A stretch of DNA of 64,000 bases from Amycolatopsis pretoriensis (GCF_900107925.1 NZ_FNUJ01000005.1:434001-498000), one strand, 5' to 3'; positions 8,126-16,052 are shown, counted from the first letter of the stretch. Made by a program: numbers and translations. Notes: generated from the sequence alone by a model not told the origin.

Positions 8126-8983
8126 TTGCGCTGGAATCCACCGGAAGTGGACATCGTGGACCCCGACTTCCTCCCCGACGCCGTCGACCTCGACCGGCCG
8201 AACGTGGCGAGGATCTACGACTGGGCGCTCGGCGGCACCGCGAACTGGGCCATCGACCGCCAGTACGGCGAGCTGGCCGTGAAAGCGTTTCCGCTGGCGA
8301 AGACCCTGGCCCGCGGCAACCGCGACTTCCTCGGCCGGGCCGTGCGCTACTGCCTGGCCGAAGGCATCACGCAGTTCCTCGACCTCGGCTCCGGCATCCC
8401 GACCGCCGGCAACGTCCACGAGGTGGCCGACGAGTACGCCGACGACAGCCGCTGCGTCTACGTCGACCACGAGCCGGTGGCCGTCGCGCACGGCCGGATC
8501 CTGCTCGACGAGGAGGGCGACCCCGAGCGCCACGCCGTCCTGCACGCCGACCTGCGCGACGCCGACGAGGTCTGGGAAGCCGCGCTGGCCACCGGCGTCC
8601 TCGACCCGGAGCAGCCGATCTGCCTGCTCAGCGTGGCCGTGCTGCACTTCCTGCCGGACGTCACCGGCGTCCGCGAAGCCATCCGCGACTACCGGACGCT
8701 GCTGGCGCCCGGGTCGGCGTACGTCCTTTCGCACGCGACCGAGTCCGGCGTCTCCGGTGATGAGCTGGAGCAGATCCGCCGGCTGGTGAAGCTGTCCGAG
8801 CGGTCGAGCTCGCCCGCGGTGTCCCGGACGCTCGACGAGATCGCCGCGTTCTTCGGTAACTTCGAGGTGGTCGAGCCGGGAATCGTGCCTGTGGGAGAGT
8901 GGCGTCCCGAGCCCGGCGCCGCCACGGTCCCCCTCGCGAGCGTGGTCGGCGGTGTCGGCCGCAAGCCTGGAGGATGGACATGA
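8126..8983 (+). CDS. SAM-dependent methyltransferase (DUF574/Methyltransf_19 type), copy 1
   Basis: This 285-residue protein carries the family hallmarks: DRPNVARIYDWALGGTANW near the N-terminus, a LDLGSGIPTAGNVHE SAM loop near residue 90 and VYVDHEPVAVAHGRILL. The family is almost restricted to actinomycetes and its substrates are not established. The start is uncertain. TTG 8126 gives the longest form, but GTG at 8147 or 8156 is equally possible; the ribosome site is weak. Its stop overlaps the ATG of a close paralogue (ATGA), showing tandem duplication. The XRE regulator immediately upstream probably belongs to the same unit. Confidence 0.85.
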   Translation: MRWNPPEVDIVDPDFLPDAVDLDRPNVARIYDWALGGTANWAIDRQYGELAVKAFPLAKTLARGNRDFLGRAVRYCLAEGITQFLDLGSGIPTAGNVHEVADEYADDSRCVYVDHEPVAVAHGRILLDEEGDPERHAVLHADLRDADEVWEAALATGVLDPEQPICLLSVAVLHFLPDVTGVREAIRDYRTLLAPGSAYVLSHATESGVSGDELEQIRRLVKLSERSSSPAVSRTLDEIAAFFGNFEVVEPGIVPVGEWRPEPGAATVPLASVVGGVGRKPGGWT

Positions 8984-9828
8984 CCACACAGGATCCCGAG
9001 GCCCCCGAAGGCGTCGACCTCGAGCGGCCGAACGCGGCCCGCATCTACGACTGGTTCCTCGGCGGCGACGCCAACTGGGCCATCGACCGGCAGTTCGGCG
9101 AGCAGGCGGTCAAGACGTTCCCGATGATCAAGACCGTGGCCCGGGTCGGCCGCGACTTCCTCGGCCGCGGCGTCCGGTACCTGGCCCGCAACGGCATCGA
9201 CCAGTTCCTCGACCTCGGCTCGGGCGTGCCGACGGTCGGCAACGTCCACGAGGTCGCGGCGTCGGTCAACCCGAACGCGCGGTGCGTGTACGTCGACAAC
9301 GAGCCGGTCGCGGTGGCCCACTCGCAGATCCTGCTGGAGAAGGAAGGCGTCGCGGACCGGCACGCGGTGCTGCAGGGCGACCTGCGCGACCCGGCCGACA
9401 TCTGGAAGCGCGCGCTCGACACCGGCGTCCTCGACCCGAACCGCCCGATCGGCCTGATCATCGTCGGCGTCCTGTACTTCCTCGGCGAGGACGAGCCGGT
9501 GGCCCAGACCATTCAGAAGTACCTGTCGCTGCTGCCGTCCGGCTCGTACTTCCTGTCCTCGCACCTCACGAGCGACGGCCTCGAGAACATGGCCGACTCC
9601 GAGAGCCGCGAGTCGATCATGGCGCAGTACAACAAGTCGAGCACGCCGCTGCACCTGCGCAGCCGCGCGGAGTTCACGACGTTCTTCGAGGGCCTGGAGC
9701 TCGTCGAGCCGGGCATCGTGTACCTGCCGGAGTGGCACCCGGAGGAGATGGAGTCCCGGGCGACGAAGAAGCTCGCGAACGACCCGGCGTTCGTCGGCCA
9801 CATCTGCGGCCTCGGCCGCAAACCGTGA
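8980..9828 (+). CDS. SAM-dependent methyltransferase (DUF574/Methyltransf_19 type), copy 2
   Basis: The 282-residue paralogue of the preceding gene shares LERPNAARIYDWFLGGDANW, LDLGSGVPTVGNVHE and VYVDNEPVAVAHSQILL at the same positions. ATG 8980 is chosen because GGAGG at 8969-8973 sits six bases upstream and it overlaps the previous stop by four bases. An in-frame ATG at 8974 is too close to that site. The two copies differ enough to be an old duplication. A third, unrelated methyltransferase follows with another four-base overlap, so the three are translated as one coupled set. Confidence 0.88.
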   Translation: MTTQDPEAPEGVDLERPNAARIYDWFLGGDANWAIDRQFGEQAVKTFPMIKTVARVGRDFLGRGVRYLARNGIDQFLDLGSGVPTVGNVHEVAASVNPNARCVYVDNEPVAVAHSQILLEKEGVADRHAVLQGDLRDPADIWKRALDTGVLDPNRPIGLIIVGVLYFLGEDEPVAQTIQKYLSLLPSGSYFLSSHLTSDGLENMADSESRESIMAQYNKSSTPLHLRSRAEFTTFFEGLELVEPGIVYLPEWHPEEMESRATKKLANDPAFVGHICGLGRKP

Positions 9829-10430
9829 CGGCGGCCTACGACGAGGTCGCGGTCCAGTACGCCGAGTTCGTCCGCGACCTCTGGGACGGCGACCCCCTGG
9901 ACCGCGCGGCGTGGACGGCGTTCGCCGACTACGTGCGCGGCCACGGGCCGGTCGCCGATCTCGGCTGCGGGCCGGGCCACCTGACGGCGCACTTGCAGTC
10001 CCTGGGGGTCGACGCGTTCGGAGTCGACGTGTCATCTTCGATGATTTCGCTGGCGCGCGCGGCCTTTCCGGAGCTGCGGTTCGAAGTCGGGTCGATGGCG
10101 GCCCTGGACGTGCCCGACGCGTCGCTCGCGGGGATCCTGTCGTGGTACTCGGTGATCCACACGCCGCCTTCGGAGCTGCCAAGGTATTTCGCCGAATTCA
10201 CCCGGACGTTGGCGCCCGGCGGTCACGTTCTGTTGGGGTGCTTCGAAGCCGGCGACGGCCCGGTGGCGGAGTTCGACCACAAGGTGACGACGGCTTACGT
10301 GTGGCCGCTGGAATCGCTGGTCTCGATGGCCGCCGAGGCGGGGCTGGTCGAGGTGGGGCGAATGTACCGCGAGCACGTCGAAGGGGAGCGGCCGTTGCGT
10401 CAGGGACGGTTGTTCCTGCGGAAACCGTAG
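9825..10430 (+). CDS. Class I SAM-dependent methyltransferase
   Basis: The 201-residue protein is a Methyltransf_11/25-like enzyme. The SAM-binding motif VADLGCGPGHLTAHL is at about residue 42, the acidic loop is FGVDVSSSMISLAR, and a GILSWYSVIHTPPSELP post-motif follows. The substrate is unknown. GTG 9825 overlaps the stop of the second DUF574 gene (GTGA). It ends the XRE-methyltransferase cluster and is followed at once by a strong hairpin terminator at 10443. Confidence 0.85.
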   Translation: MTAAYDEVAVQYAEFVRDLWDGDPLDRAAWTAFADYVRGHGPVADLGCGPGHLTAHLQSLGVDAFGVDVSSSMISLARAAFPELRFEVGSMAALDVPDASLAGILSWYSVIHTPPSELPRYFAEFTRTLAPGGHVLLGCFEAGDGPVAEFDHKVTTAYVWPLESLVSMAAEAGLVEVGRMYREHVEGERPLRQGRLFLRKP

Positions 10431-10442
10431 TCCCGCAATGGC

Positions 10443-10477
10443 AAGAGCCCCGGTCCCATCAGGGAACCGGGGCTCTT
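10443..10477 (+). terminator. Rho-independent-type hairpin
   Basis: AAGAGCCCCGGT-CCC at 10443-10457 pairs with GGGAACCGGGGCTCTT at 10462-10477 with a single bulged base and a four-base loop. It is 12 bases after the third methyltransferase stop and also faces the end of the minus-strand small gene at 10504, so it may stop both. Confidence 0.8.
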
Positions 10478-10503
10478 CTGTGGTGGTGCGGCAGTTCAGG
10501 CTC

Positions 10504-10755
10504 TCAAGCCCGCGACCCGATCCGCCCGCGCAGCAGCGGGGTCAGGTCGATCGCGGTCTCCAGCGGGCGCGTGGTCCGGACCCCGTCCGAGTAGCGCTGC
10601 AGCGGGAGGTCCTGGTCCGTCGCCCAGGTCGTCGTCTTGCGCAGTGGTGCCTGGATCAGGCTGAAACCAAAGCGGTTCCGCAGCTCGTTCCCGATTCCCC
10701 GGCGGCCACGGTGCTCTTCTTCGCGGCGGAACAGCGAGTTCATTCGGACGGCCAT
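10504..10755 (-). CDS. Small hypothetical protein (83 aa)
   Basis: This 83-residue basic protein (MAVRMNSLFRREEEHRGRRG start) has a balanced composition with Phe, Ile, Asn and Gln, unlike the Arg/Pro/Ala-rich shadow frames here. A GGGGGT ribosome site lies about eight bases before the ATG. It begins four bases after the stop of the even smaller frame at 10759-10902, so the two form a likely operon. I recognise no domain. An overlapping longer minus-strand frame (10496-10918) has shadow-like composition and is not chosen. Confidence 0.55.
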   Translation of the reverse strand: MAVRMNSLFRREEEHRGRRGIGNELRNRFGFSLIQAPLRKTTTWATDQDLPLQRYSDGVRTTRPLETAIDLTPLLRGRIGSRA

Positions 10756-10758
10756 CGG

Positions 10759-10902
10759 TTACACCCCCAGCTTTCGTCGCGGTGGCAGTGCCGGGGAAGG
10801 CGCTTCCCGGCATCGGCTTCGGACCAGCTCGTTCGTGCCGCGGTCGGCGCCCGGCCGGCGGGCGTGGCCCGCGCTGGGTGGCGCGCTGTCCTCGACGATC
10901 AC
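10759..10902 (-). CDS. Possible 47-residue peptide upstream of the 83-aa gene
   Basis: A GTG at 10902, preceded by a near-perfect GGGGGAGG ribosome site, opens 47 codons (MIVEDSAPPSAGHARRPGAD start, ending PPRRKLGV). The stop TAA lies four bases before the ATG of the 83-residue gene and inside its ribosome-binding region, an arrangement typical of coupled genes or leader peptides. Composition is Pro/Arg/Ala-rich with one Cys, so codon bias alone could produce it. The strong ribosome site is the main support. Confidence 0.4.
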   Translation of the reverse strand: MIVEDSAPPSAGHARRPGADRGTNELVRSRCREAPSPALPPRRKLGV

Positions 10903-11187
10903 GCTGATCCTCCCCCATGAGGTCCTGCGGTGGTGGTTTGTCGGTCGTCAGCCAGTGGCCTGCGTTCGGGGACCGCCCGCCGCATGCAGGCAGTCATTCA
11001 CCGACGCCAGCGCCCCGGCCGATGCGATTAATCCTACTCCTGGAATAATCTTCATGTCGAGGCCGGACCTAGTTGATCACCCGCTTGGCCGTGCGGCGTA
11101 CTCCATTGAGACACTGAGTAGCCGGACGCGGGTTACGTTCGACCAGGTCGCGGCCGCGCCCCCCATCGATCCTCGGAGGTACGACCC

Positions 11188-11442
11188 ATGGCGGATTATC
11201 CGTCGTTCGCGGATTACGATCCGAACACGGCCGTGTCCCTGTTCGAAGAGGCGACCTGGGAAAAGTCCTTCGCCAGCGAGCCCAACGGCGGCAGCTGCGT
11301 CGAGGTCAACCTCGGCCGCGAGGGCCTGATCGGCGTCCGCGACACCAAGCTCGCCACCAGTCCCGTCTTCGTCTTCGACACCGCCGAATGGGAAGCGTTC
11401 CTGGTCGCCGTGAAGGCCGGGCAGTTCGACCTGCCCGCCTGA
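11188..11442 (+). CDS. DUF397 domain-containing protein
   Basis: This 84-residue protein has the DUF397 core: WEKSFASEPNGGSCVEVN, then a GLIGVRDTKLATSPVFVF strand pair and an EWEAFLVAVKAGQFD tail. GGAGG at 11175-11179 precedes ATG 11188. DUF397 proteins are usually partners of XRE/DUF5753 regulators. Here none is adjacent; the closest is at 7204, separated by the methyltransferases and the small genes. It stands alone between two hairpin terminators, so it may partner an XRE protein encoded elsewhere. Confidence 0.9.
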   Translation: MADYPSFADYDPNTAVSLFEEATWEKSFASEPNGGSCVEVNLGREGLIGVRDTKLATSPVFVFDTAEWEAFLVAVKAGQFDLPA

Positions 11443-11490
11443 GTCCTCCCCTGTGCGGGTGATCATGATCACCCGCCCGTGCACTGAAAT

Positions 11491-11535
11491 CGCGAAGGCC
11501 CCCTTCCCGCTCTCACGGTGAAGGAGGCCTTCGCG
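11491..11535. terminator. Bidirectional hairpin between convergent genes
   Basis: CGCGAAGGCCCCCTTC (11491-11506) pairs with GAAGGAGGCCTTCGCG (11520-11535) with one mismatch. It lies between the DUF397 gene (+) and the minus-strand operon ending at 11576, and can serve both strands. Confidence 0.75.
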
Positions 11536-11575
11536 ACGGCGCGGATACGCCTGAGTGCCGAATGTGAGGGTTATC

Positions 11576-12121
11576 TCACCCGATTGCCGGAAGCTCGCCG
11601 CCGCGCAGCCGGCTTCGGGTCCGGCGCCAGGCCACCACGACCAGCACCACGAGCCCGATCAACGGCAACGTGCTGATCGCCCAGCTCAGGCCCATCGGCG
11701 GCCCCGGCTGTTCGAGCACCGGCAGCGAACGCAGCTCACCGGTGCCGGACCCCGCCGGGCCGTTGACGGCAAAGCGGAACGTCCATTCACCCGGCCGCGG
11801 CATCGACCGGACGTCCAGGCCCCAGGCGTCCCGCTTGCGCGGGTGCCGGACCAGCGGCTGCTTCCGGTTCTGCCCGCCTTCGGGGTTGATCATCGTGAGC
11901 GTGCCGGACTTGTCCTCGATCCCGCCGTCGGGGATGAACGTGAAGTCCAGCGACTGCATGGCCTTCAGCGGCCAGGTGCTGAACCCGACCGTCAGCCCGT
12001 ACGGCCCGGCCTGCACGTGCTCGGTGTGCACGATGTTGACCGGCTCGTAGGCGTTCGCCGGCGCCGCGGTCGCGAACAGGAGCCCGGCGACGGCCGCCAA
12101 GGCCAGAAGTGTCTTACGCAT
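11576..12121 (-). CDS. Exported, C-terminally anchored protein of the His/Met operon
   Basis: The 181-residue protein starts with a signal peptide (residues 1-24, ending PANA) and ends with a transmembrane segment near residues 145-168 followed by RRTRSR, so it is an extracytoplasmic domain anchored at its C-terminus. The mature part begins YEPVNIVHTEHVQAG, with a His-Glu-His pattern, and contains Met/Trp-rich strands. The layout resembles small copper-binding or YtkA/CopC-like proteins, but I cannot assign a family. It is the last gene of a four-gene overlapping operon, overlapping the membrane protein upstream by eight bases. Confidence 0.75.
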   Translation of the reverse strand: MRKTLLALAAVAGLLFATAAPANAYEPVNIVHTEHVQAGPYGLTVGFSTWPLKAMQSLDFTFIPDGGIEDKSGTLTMINPEGGQNRKQPLVRHPRKRDAWGLDVRSMPRPGEWTFRFAVNGPAGSGTGELRSLPVLEQPGPPMGLSWAISTLPLIGLVVLVVVAWRRTRSRLRGGELPAIG

Positions 12122-13256
12122 CAGCGGTTTCCCCCTTCTCCGCGGGCGCCAGCAGGCACAGCATCCCGCCGAACCGCCACCCGGCGAACCCGCCGAGCAG
12201 CCCGAACAGGCCGCTGATCACGGCCGTCGTCGTCAGGTACCAGACCGGCGGCAGGTGCGCGCCGGTGTAGAGCAGGGTGCGCTGGACCGGCAGGCTCAGC
12301 CCGATCAGCAGCCCGGCGATCCCGCCGACCAGCACGGAAACGCGGCCCGCGCGCCACCCCCGGCGCCGGCCGGCCAGGTACCCGAGCTCCATCAGCGCCG
12401 CCACCGGCAGCAGCGCCAGCGGCGTCAGCGACGGCATCTCCGGCACGCCGGAAATCGCGTCCCGCAGCGGCAGGTCGACCAGATCCGCGTACGCCTTCGC
12501 CGCCCACGGCGAGAACCACCAGAAGATCCCCTGCACGGCCAGGACGAGCGCCGCGGTGCCGGCCGCGCCCCCGGGCCGCCGCAGGAAACCCGCGCCGACC
12601 GCGACCAGCAGGACCGCCATCATCGAGCAGCCGATCGAGACGGCGTCGGCGTAGTCGTCCGGCACCTGCTGCAGCCCGAGCGCGAGCACCGGCCCGAACG
12701 TGAGCAGCACGGTCAACGACGCCAGCGTCCCGATCCGGCCCCAGCGGTGCTCGCGCGCCGCGGCGAACACCGCGGTCGTGCCGATCAGCGACACCGTGAT
12801 CGCCAGCAGCAGCCCGATGTGCGGCGGCGAGTCGATGACCGCGTCGAAGCCGTAGAGCCCGTGCCACCACTGGTCCCACAGGCCGTACAGCAGGAACGTG
12901 GCCGCGCCGACGCCCGAGACCAGGTAACCCAGCGGCGCCGCGAACGTCTTGCCGAAGACGTTGACCACGCGCCCGCCGACCCGCGGGTCGACCGGCCGGC
13001 CCGCGCGCCGCGCCGCCGTCGTCAGCAGCACGACGGCGAGGCTCGCCAGGCCGACGACCGCGCTGCCCGCGTACAGGAACAGGTGCGGCAGCGTGAAGAA
13101 CGTGTCCGGCCCGACGTCGCTGTGCCACTGGATGTCCCAGGTCAGCCCGACCAGTGACAACAGCGAACCGCCGAGCACGACGTTCGCCGGCAGCAACCCC
13201 GTTCGCGCCTGTTTCGCCACCGGCGTGGTGCGCACGCCGGATGCGGTGAGATCCAT
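12114..13256 (-). CDS. Polytopic membrane protein of the His/Met operon
   Basis: The 380-residue protein has about nine or ten hydrophobic segments from residue 20 on (for example NVVLGGSLLSLVGLTWD and SAVVGLASLAVVLLT). Conserved-looking polar spots lie at segment edges: DIQWHSDVG, DQWWHGLYGFD and DSPPHIGLLLA, with several His in membrane-proximal positions. I recognise no family. I start at ATG 13256, with GGGGGA upstream, rather than 29 codons earlier. The neighbours are three exported proteins, so it could be the transport or anchoring part of a metal-handling complex (inference). Confidence 0.75.
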   Translation of the reverse strand: MDLTASGVRTTPVAKQARTGLLPANVVLGGSLLSLVGLTWDIQWHSDVGPDTFFTLPHLFLYAGSAVVGLASLAVVLLTTAARRAGRPVDPRVGGRVVNVFGKTFAAPLGYLVSGVGAATFLLYGLWDQWWHGLYGFDAVIDSPPHIGLLLAITVSLIGTTAVFAAAREHRWGRIGTLASLTVLLTFGPVLALGLQQVPDDYADAVSIGCSMMAVLLVAVGAGFLRRPGGAAGTAALVLAVQGIFWWFSPWAAKAYADLVDLPLRDAISGVPEMPSLTPLALLPVAALMELGYLAGRRRGWRAGRVSVLVGGIAGLLIGLSLPVQRTLLYTGAHLPPVWYLTTTAVISGLFGLLGGFAGWRFGGMLCLLAPAEKGETADA

Positions 13257-13270
13257 TCCCCCGAACCTTT

Positions 13271-13663
13271 CTACTTGACGAGCAACGGAAAAACGACTTG
13301 GGCGGGGCCGCCGGGACCGCGCAGCGACACCGTGATCTCCCACTGCCCGGACATCGGCAGCCCGACGCCGGTGGCGCGGAAGTGGCCGGGCCCGTCCGGG
13401 GCGGCCGGTACCGCCGGGAACGCGTGCCCCATCTGCGCCATGACCGGCGCGACCGTGACGGCCTCGGGCGCGGGCCCGGTGACGGCCACGCCGAACGTGT
13501 TGCCGCCGATGCGCGGCTCGCCGGCGGAGAACTGCACGGTGTACGGCCCCGAAACCGCCTGCTGCGTCGAGGCTTTCGCGCCGCCGCTCGGCCAGAGCAA
13601 CCAGGTGGCGCCGGCCACGACGACCAGCGCGACCACGGCGATCAGCAACGTCGGGCGTTTCAT
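13271..13663 (-). CDS. YtkA/FixH-like membrane-anchored protein
   Basis: The 130-residue protein has one N-terminal anchor (residues 5-24) and an immunoglobulin-like outer domain containing APVMAQMGHAFPAVPA and LPMSGQWEITVSLRG. This pattern of spaced Met/His before a beta-sandwich is typical of YtkA/FixH-like domains, several of which take part in copper delivery. The ATG at 13663 overlaps the stop of the preceding gene by four bases. Role in metal handling is inferred from the domain and operon only. Confidence 0.78.
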   Translation of the reverse strand: MKRPTLLIAVVALVVVAGATWLLWPSGGAKASTQQAVSGPYTVQFSAGEPRIGGNTFGVAVTGPAPEAVTVAPVMAQMGHAFPAVPAAPDGPGHFRATGVGLPMSGQWEITVSLRGPGGPAQVVFPLLVK

Positions 13664-15057
13664 CGGCCGGCTCCTGTCGTCGGGACGTCCACCACGGCGG
13701 GGATGGTGAGCACGCGGTAGCCGCGTTCGGCCTGCAGCCAGATCCGGTACCGGCCGGGCGCGGCGAAGGTGTAGGTGAAGCTGACGTCCGGGCCGTACGC
13801 GGCGACCGTCTCGTCCGGGCGGTCGAGCTGGCCCGCGACCGGCGGGATCATCGCGTGGACGTGCGCCCACGTCGGTGCCTTCGCGGCGCTTTCCCCGACG
13901 GGGCCGGTGATCGGCCCGGCGATGATGAGGTGCCCGAGCATGCCCAGCCACGGCTGGAGGTCCTGGGTCTTGAAGTGCGCCGTGATGGTGGTCGGCGTCC
14001 CGGGGGTGACGGTGAGGTCGACCGAGGTGCCGTCGACGGTCCGCGGCCCGGCGCCGGGTGGTTCGGGCGCGGGGGCGCCGGTGCCGGTCAAGTCCACAGT
14101 GGACCGGACGAGCTGGACCCCGCCGCCACGCCGGACCAGTTCGGCGGCGACCGCGTACGTGCCGGTTTCCGGATCGGTGACGCGGACGCGGTAGTCGCCG
14201 GGGCCGACGCGCACCGGGTGCAGATGGCTCATCCGCCCCGACGGCGAGACCAGGACGAGGTGCACCAGCGCGTTGTCGTGGATCAGCAGGTCGTCCACCG
14301 GGCGGCCGGTGGCGCCGTCGGTGAGGTTCAGCTCGAGCCCGCCGGGTTCCGCGTGTGCCGCGAGGTTCACCGGTGGACGCGAGTAGTCCACTGTGGACAA
14401 CTGCGTGTTGGCGTACGGGTCGGTGACGTTGTCGTAGGTCGGGTCGAGCTGGCTGCCGGGCGCGGGCGGCGGGGGAGTGCTCGCCGACAGCAGCGCGCCG
14501 GTGACCGCGACGGCGATCGCGGCGACCGCACCCCCCGCCGGGACCAGCGCGAACGCCGTCCGCCTCGCCTTGACGCCGACGACCAACGCGAGCAGCAGGA
14601 ACGCACCCGCGGCGACGAACCCGCCGTACGTCGCCTTCTCCCACGGCGGGACGACCCGCGCGGGGACGATGAACGGAATCGTCGCGGCCGGGCCGGTGCC
14701 GTCGCTCAGCGACAGTTCCCACGGTCCTGGCTTGTCGACTTGGAGATTTCCCGCGTACACCCCGGGTTCGGCGCCGAGTGTGACGTCGGTGCGGGCGCTC
14801 GGCACGCCGTCGGCCGCGACGGTCAGGTGCAGCGTGCCGGGCGGCGAACCCCGGTGCGTCACGACGTCGACCCGCAGCGGCGACGGCGTGACGTCGACCC
14901 GGCGGATGATCACGGTCAGTTCGCGCGCGCCGAGCGTCTGCGCGACCTGGACGTCGGTGCCGGCCGGTGCGCCGTCGGCGTGCGCGGTCCCGCCGCCGGC
15001 CGCGATCCCCAGCACGGCCAGCAGCATCAGCAACGCGAATTTCGGTTTGGTCCCCAT
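13660..15057 (-). CDS. Large exported/membrane protein of the His/Met operon
   Basis: The 465-residue protein opens with a signal peptide (residues 1-27, ending AHADG). It then has a beta-rich domain resembling CopC/YtkA folds, two membrane segments near residues 140-190, and a second large outer domain. His/Met clusters are visible in that domain: GRMSHLHPVRVG and TWAHVHAMIPPV. It is the first gene of the 15057-11576 operon, whose promoter lies in the 96-bp gap before it. No enzyme motif is seen. A role in sensing or buffering copper at the cell surface is plausible but unproven. Confidence 0.75.
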   Translation of the reverse strand: MGTKPKFALLMLLAVLGIAAGGGTAHADGAPAGTDVQVAQTLGARELTVIIRRVDVTPSPLRVDVVTHRGSPPGTLHLTVAADGVPSARTDVTLGAEPGVYAGNLQVDKPGPWELSLSDGTGPAATIPFIVPARVVPPWEKATYGGFVAAGAFLLLALVVGVKARRTAFALVPAGGAVAAIAVAVTGALLSASTPPPPAPGSQLDPTYDNVTDPYANTQLSTVDYSRPPVNLAAHAEPGGLELNLTDGATGRPVDDLLIHDNALVHLVLVSPSGRMSHLHPVRVGPGDYRVRVTDPETGTYAVAAELVRRGGGVQLVRSTVDLTGTGAPAPEPPGAGPRTVDGTSVDLTVTPGTPTTITAHFKTQDLQPWLGMLGHLIIAGPITGPVGESAAKAPTWAHVHAMIPPVAGQLDRPDETVAAYGPDVSFTYTFAAPGRYRIWLQAERGYRVLTIPAVVDVPTTGAGR

Positions 15058-15114
15058 CGTGGGTCCGAACCTAGCGACGGCCGCGGGTGGCGGGCGTCAC
15101 GGCGGCGAGGGAAT

Positions 15115-15140
15115 TCCGGTCCCCAGCGCGGGGGACCGGA
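15115..15140 (-). terminator. Hairpin terminator of the hydrolase gene
   Basis: TCCGGTCCCC (15115-15124) pairs perfectly with GGGGACCGGA (15131-15140) over a six-base loop. It follows the stop of the minus-strand hydrolase (15154) by 13 bases. Confidence 0.75.
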
Positions 15141-15153
15141 GCCCCCGGGAGTC

Positions 15154-15999
15154 TCAGGGGCCGAGGAATTTCCGCAGGTGAGAAACCACTTCTTCCGGCT
15201 GTTCTTCGGGCAGGAAGTGTCCGCATTCGGCGAGGGCTTCGCCGGTGACGTCGTTCGCGTATTCGCGCCAGATCTCGAGCGTCGGCAGGGTGCCGAGCAG
15301 GCCGTTCGCGCCCCAGAGCGCGAGAAGTGGCTGGGTGACGCGCTTCCCGGCTTCGAAGTCGGCGTCGTCGAGTTCGGCGTCGTCCGGGAAGGAGGCGCGG
15401 TAGTCGTCGAAGCCGGCCCGCAGGGCGCCGGGCTGGGAGAACGCGCGGACGTACTCGGCTTGCGCGTCGGCGTCGAGCGCGTGGCGCTGGTAGGTCCAGC
15501 GTTCGAAGAAGTAGCCGAGGTAGGCGGCGATGTTCTGGCCGGCGAGCAGTTCCGGCAGGTCGGGCTGGAGGTGGAAGAGCCAGTGCCAGTAGGCCTTGGC
15601 GATGCCGGTGTCGAGGCGTTGCCACATCGCGCGGGTCGGGGCGATGTCCAGGACGGCGACGCGGTCGACCTGGTCGGGGCGGTCCAGGGCCCAGCGGTGG
15701 GCGACGCGGCCGCCGCGGTCGTGCCCGACGACGGCGACTCGCTCGAAGCCGAGGCGCTCGGCCAGCGCGGCGACGTCGGCGGCCATCGTGCGCTTGTCGT
15801 AGCCGGTCTTCGGCTTGTCGGTGCGGCCGTAGCCACGCAGGTCGGGGGCGATGACGGTGTGCGTCTCGGCCAGTGGTGCGAGGACCTTGTGCCAGCAGTG
15901 CGAGGTCTGCGGCCAGCCGTGGAGGAGGAACAGCGGCGGGCCCTCGCCGGCTCGCAGGTAATGCATCCGGAGTCCGTTGACGCTTTCTAACCGGTTCAT
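15154..15999 (-). CDS. Alpha/beta hydrolase, haloacetate dehalogenase/epoxide hydrolase type
   Basis: The 281-residue enzyme has an oxyanion motif FLLHGWPQTSHCW, an aspartate nucleophile in VVGHDRGGRVAHR and a catalytic His in CGHFLPEEQ. An Asp nucleophile with the two Arg of HDRGGRVAHR is characteristic of fluoroacetate/haloacetate dehalogenases and related epoxide hydrolases. These attack the substrate carbon and then release the product by hydrolysis. I start at ATG 15999 (MNRLESVNG); the 22 codons before it lie over the operator region. It is divergent from a CGNR regulator with twin TCTAAC-N11-GTTAGA sites between them, so it is the likely target of that regulator. Confidence 0.85.
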   Translation of the reverse strand: MNRLESVNGLRMHYLRAGEGPPLFLLHGWPQTSHCWHKVLAPLAETHTVIAPDLRGYGRTDKPKTGYDKRTMAADVAALAERLGFERVAVVGHDRGGRVAHRWALDRPDQVDRVAVLDIAPTRAMWQRLDTGIAKAYWHWLFHLQPDLPELLAGQNIAAYLGYFFERWTYQRHALDADAQAEYVRAFSQPGALRAGFDDYRASFPDDAELDDADFEAGKRVTQPLLALWGANGLLGTLPTLEIWREYANDVTGEALAECGHFLPEEQPEEVVSHLRKFLGP

Positions 16000-16044
16000 A
16001 GGGTTAGAGGGTAGCTGTCCTTCTAACTGTCGGCAACGGTTAGA
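15986..16044. promoter_or_regulatory. Twin TCTAAC-N11-GTTAGA operators between divergent genes
   Basis: Two inverted repeats with identical architecture lie at 15986-16008 and 16022-16044, with centres 36 bp apart. The second includes TAGAAT (16041-16046), a good -10 placed so that the transcript would start at the ATG of the CGNR gene (16053). The first covers the start region of the hydrolase. One regulator binding both would control both genes. Confidence 0.7.
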
Positions 16045-16052
16045 ATGAAGGC

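Noticed and set aside
7204..11442. Natural-product gene cluster
   Set aside because: Regulator and methyltransferases are suggestive, but no core biosynthetic enzyme or recognisable precursor peptide is present.
13855..15990. 711-codon plus-strand open frame
   Set aside because: It is antisense to the exported-protein operon and the hydrolase, both of which show real signal peptides or catalytic motifs.
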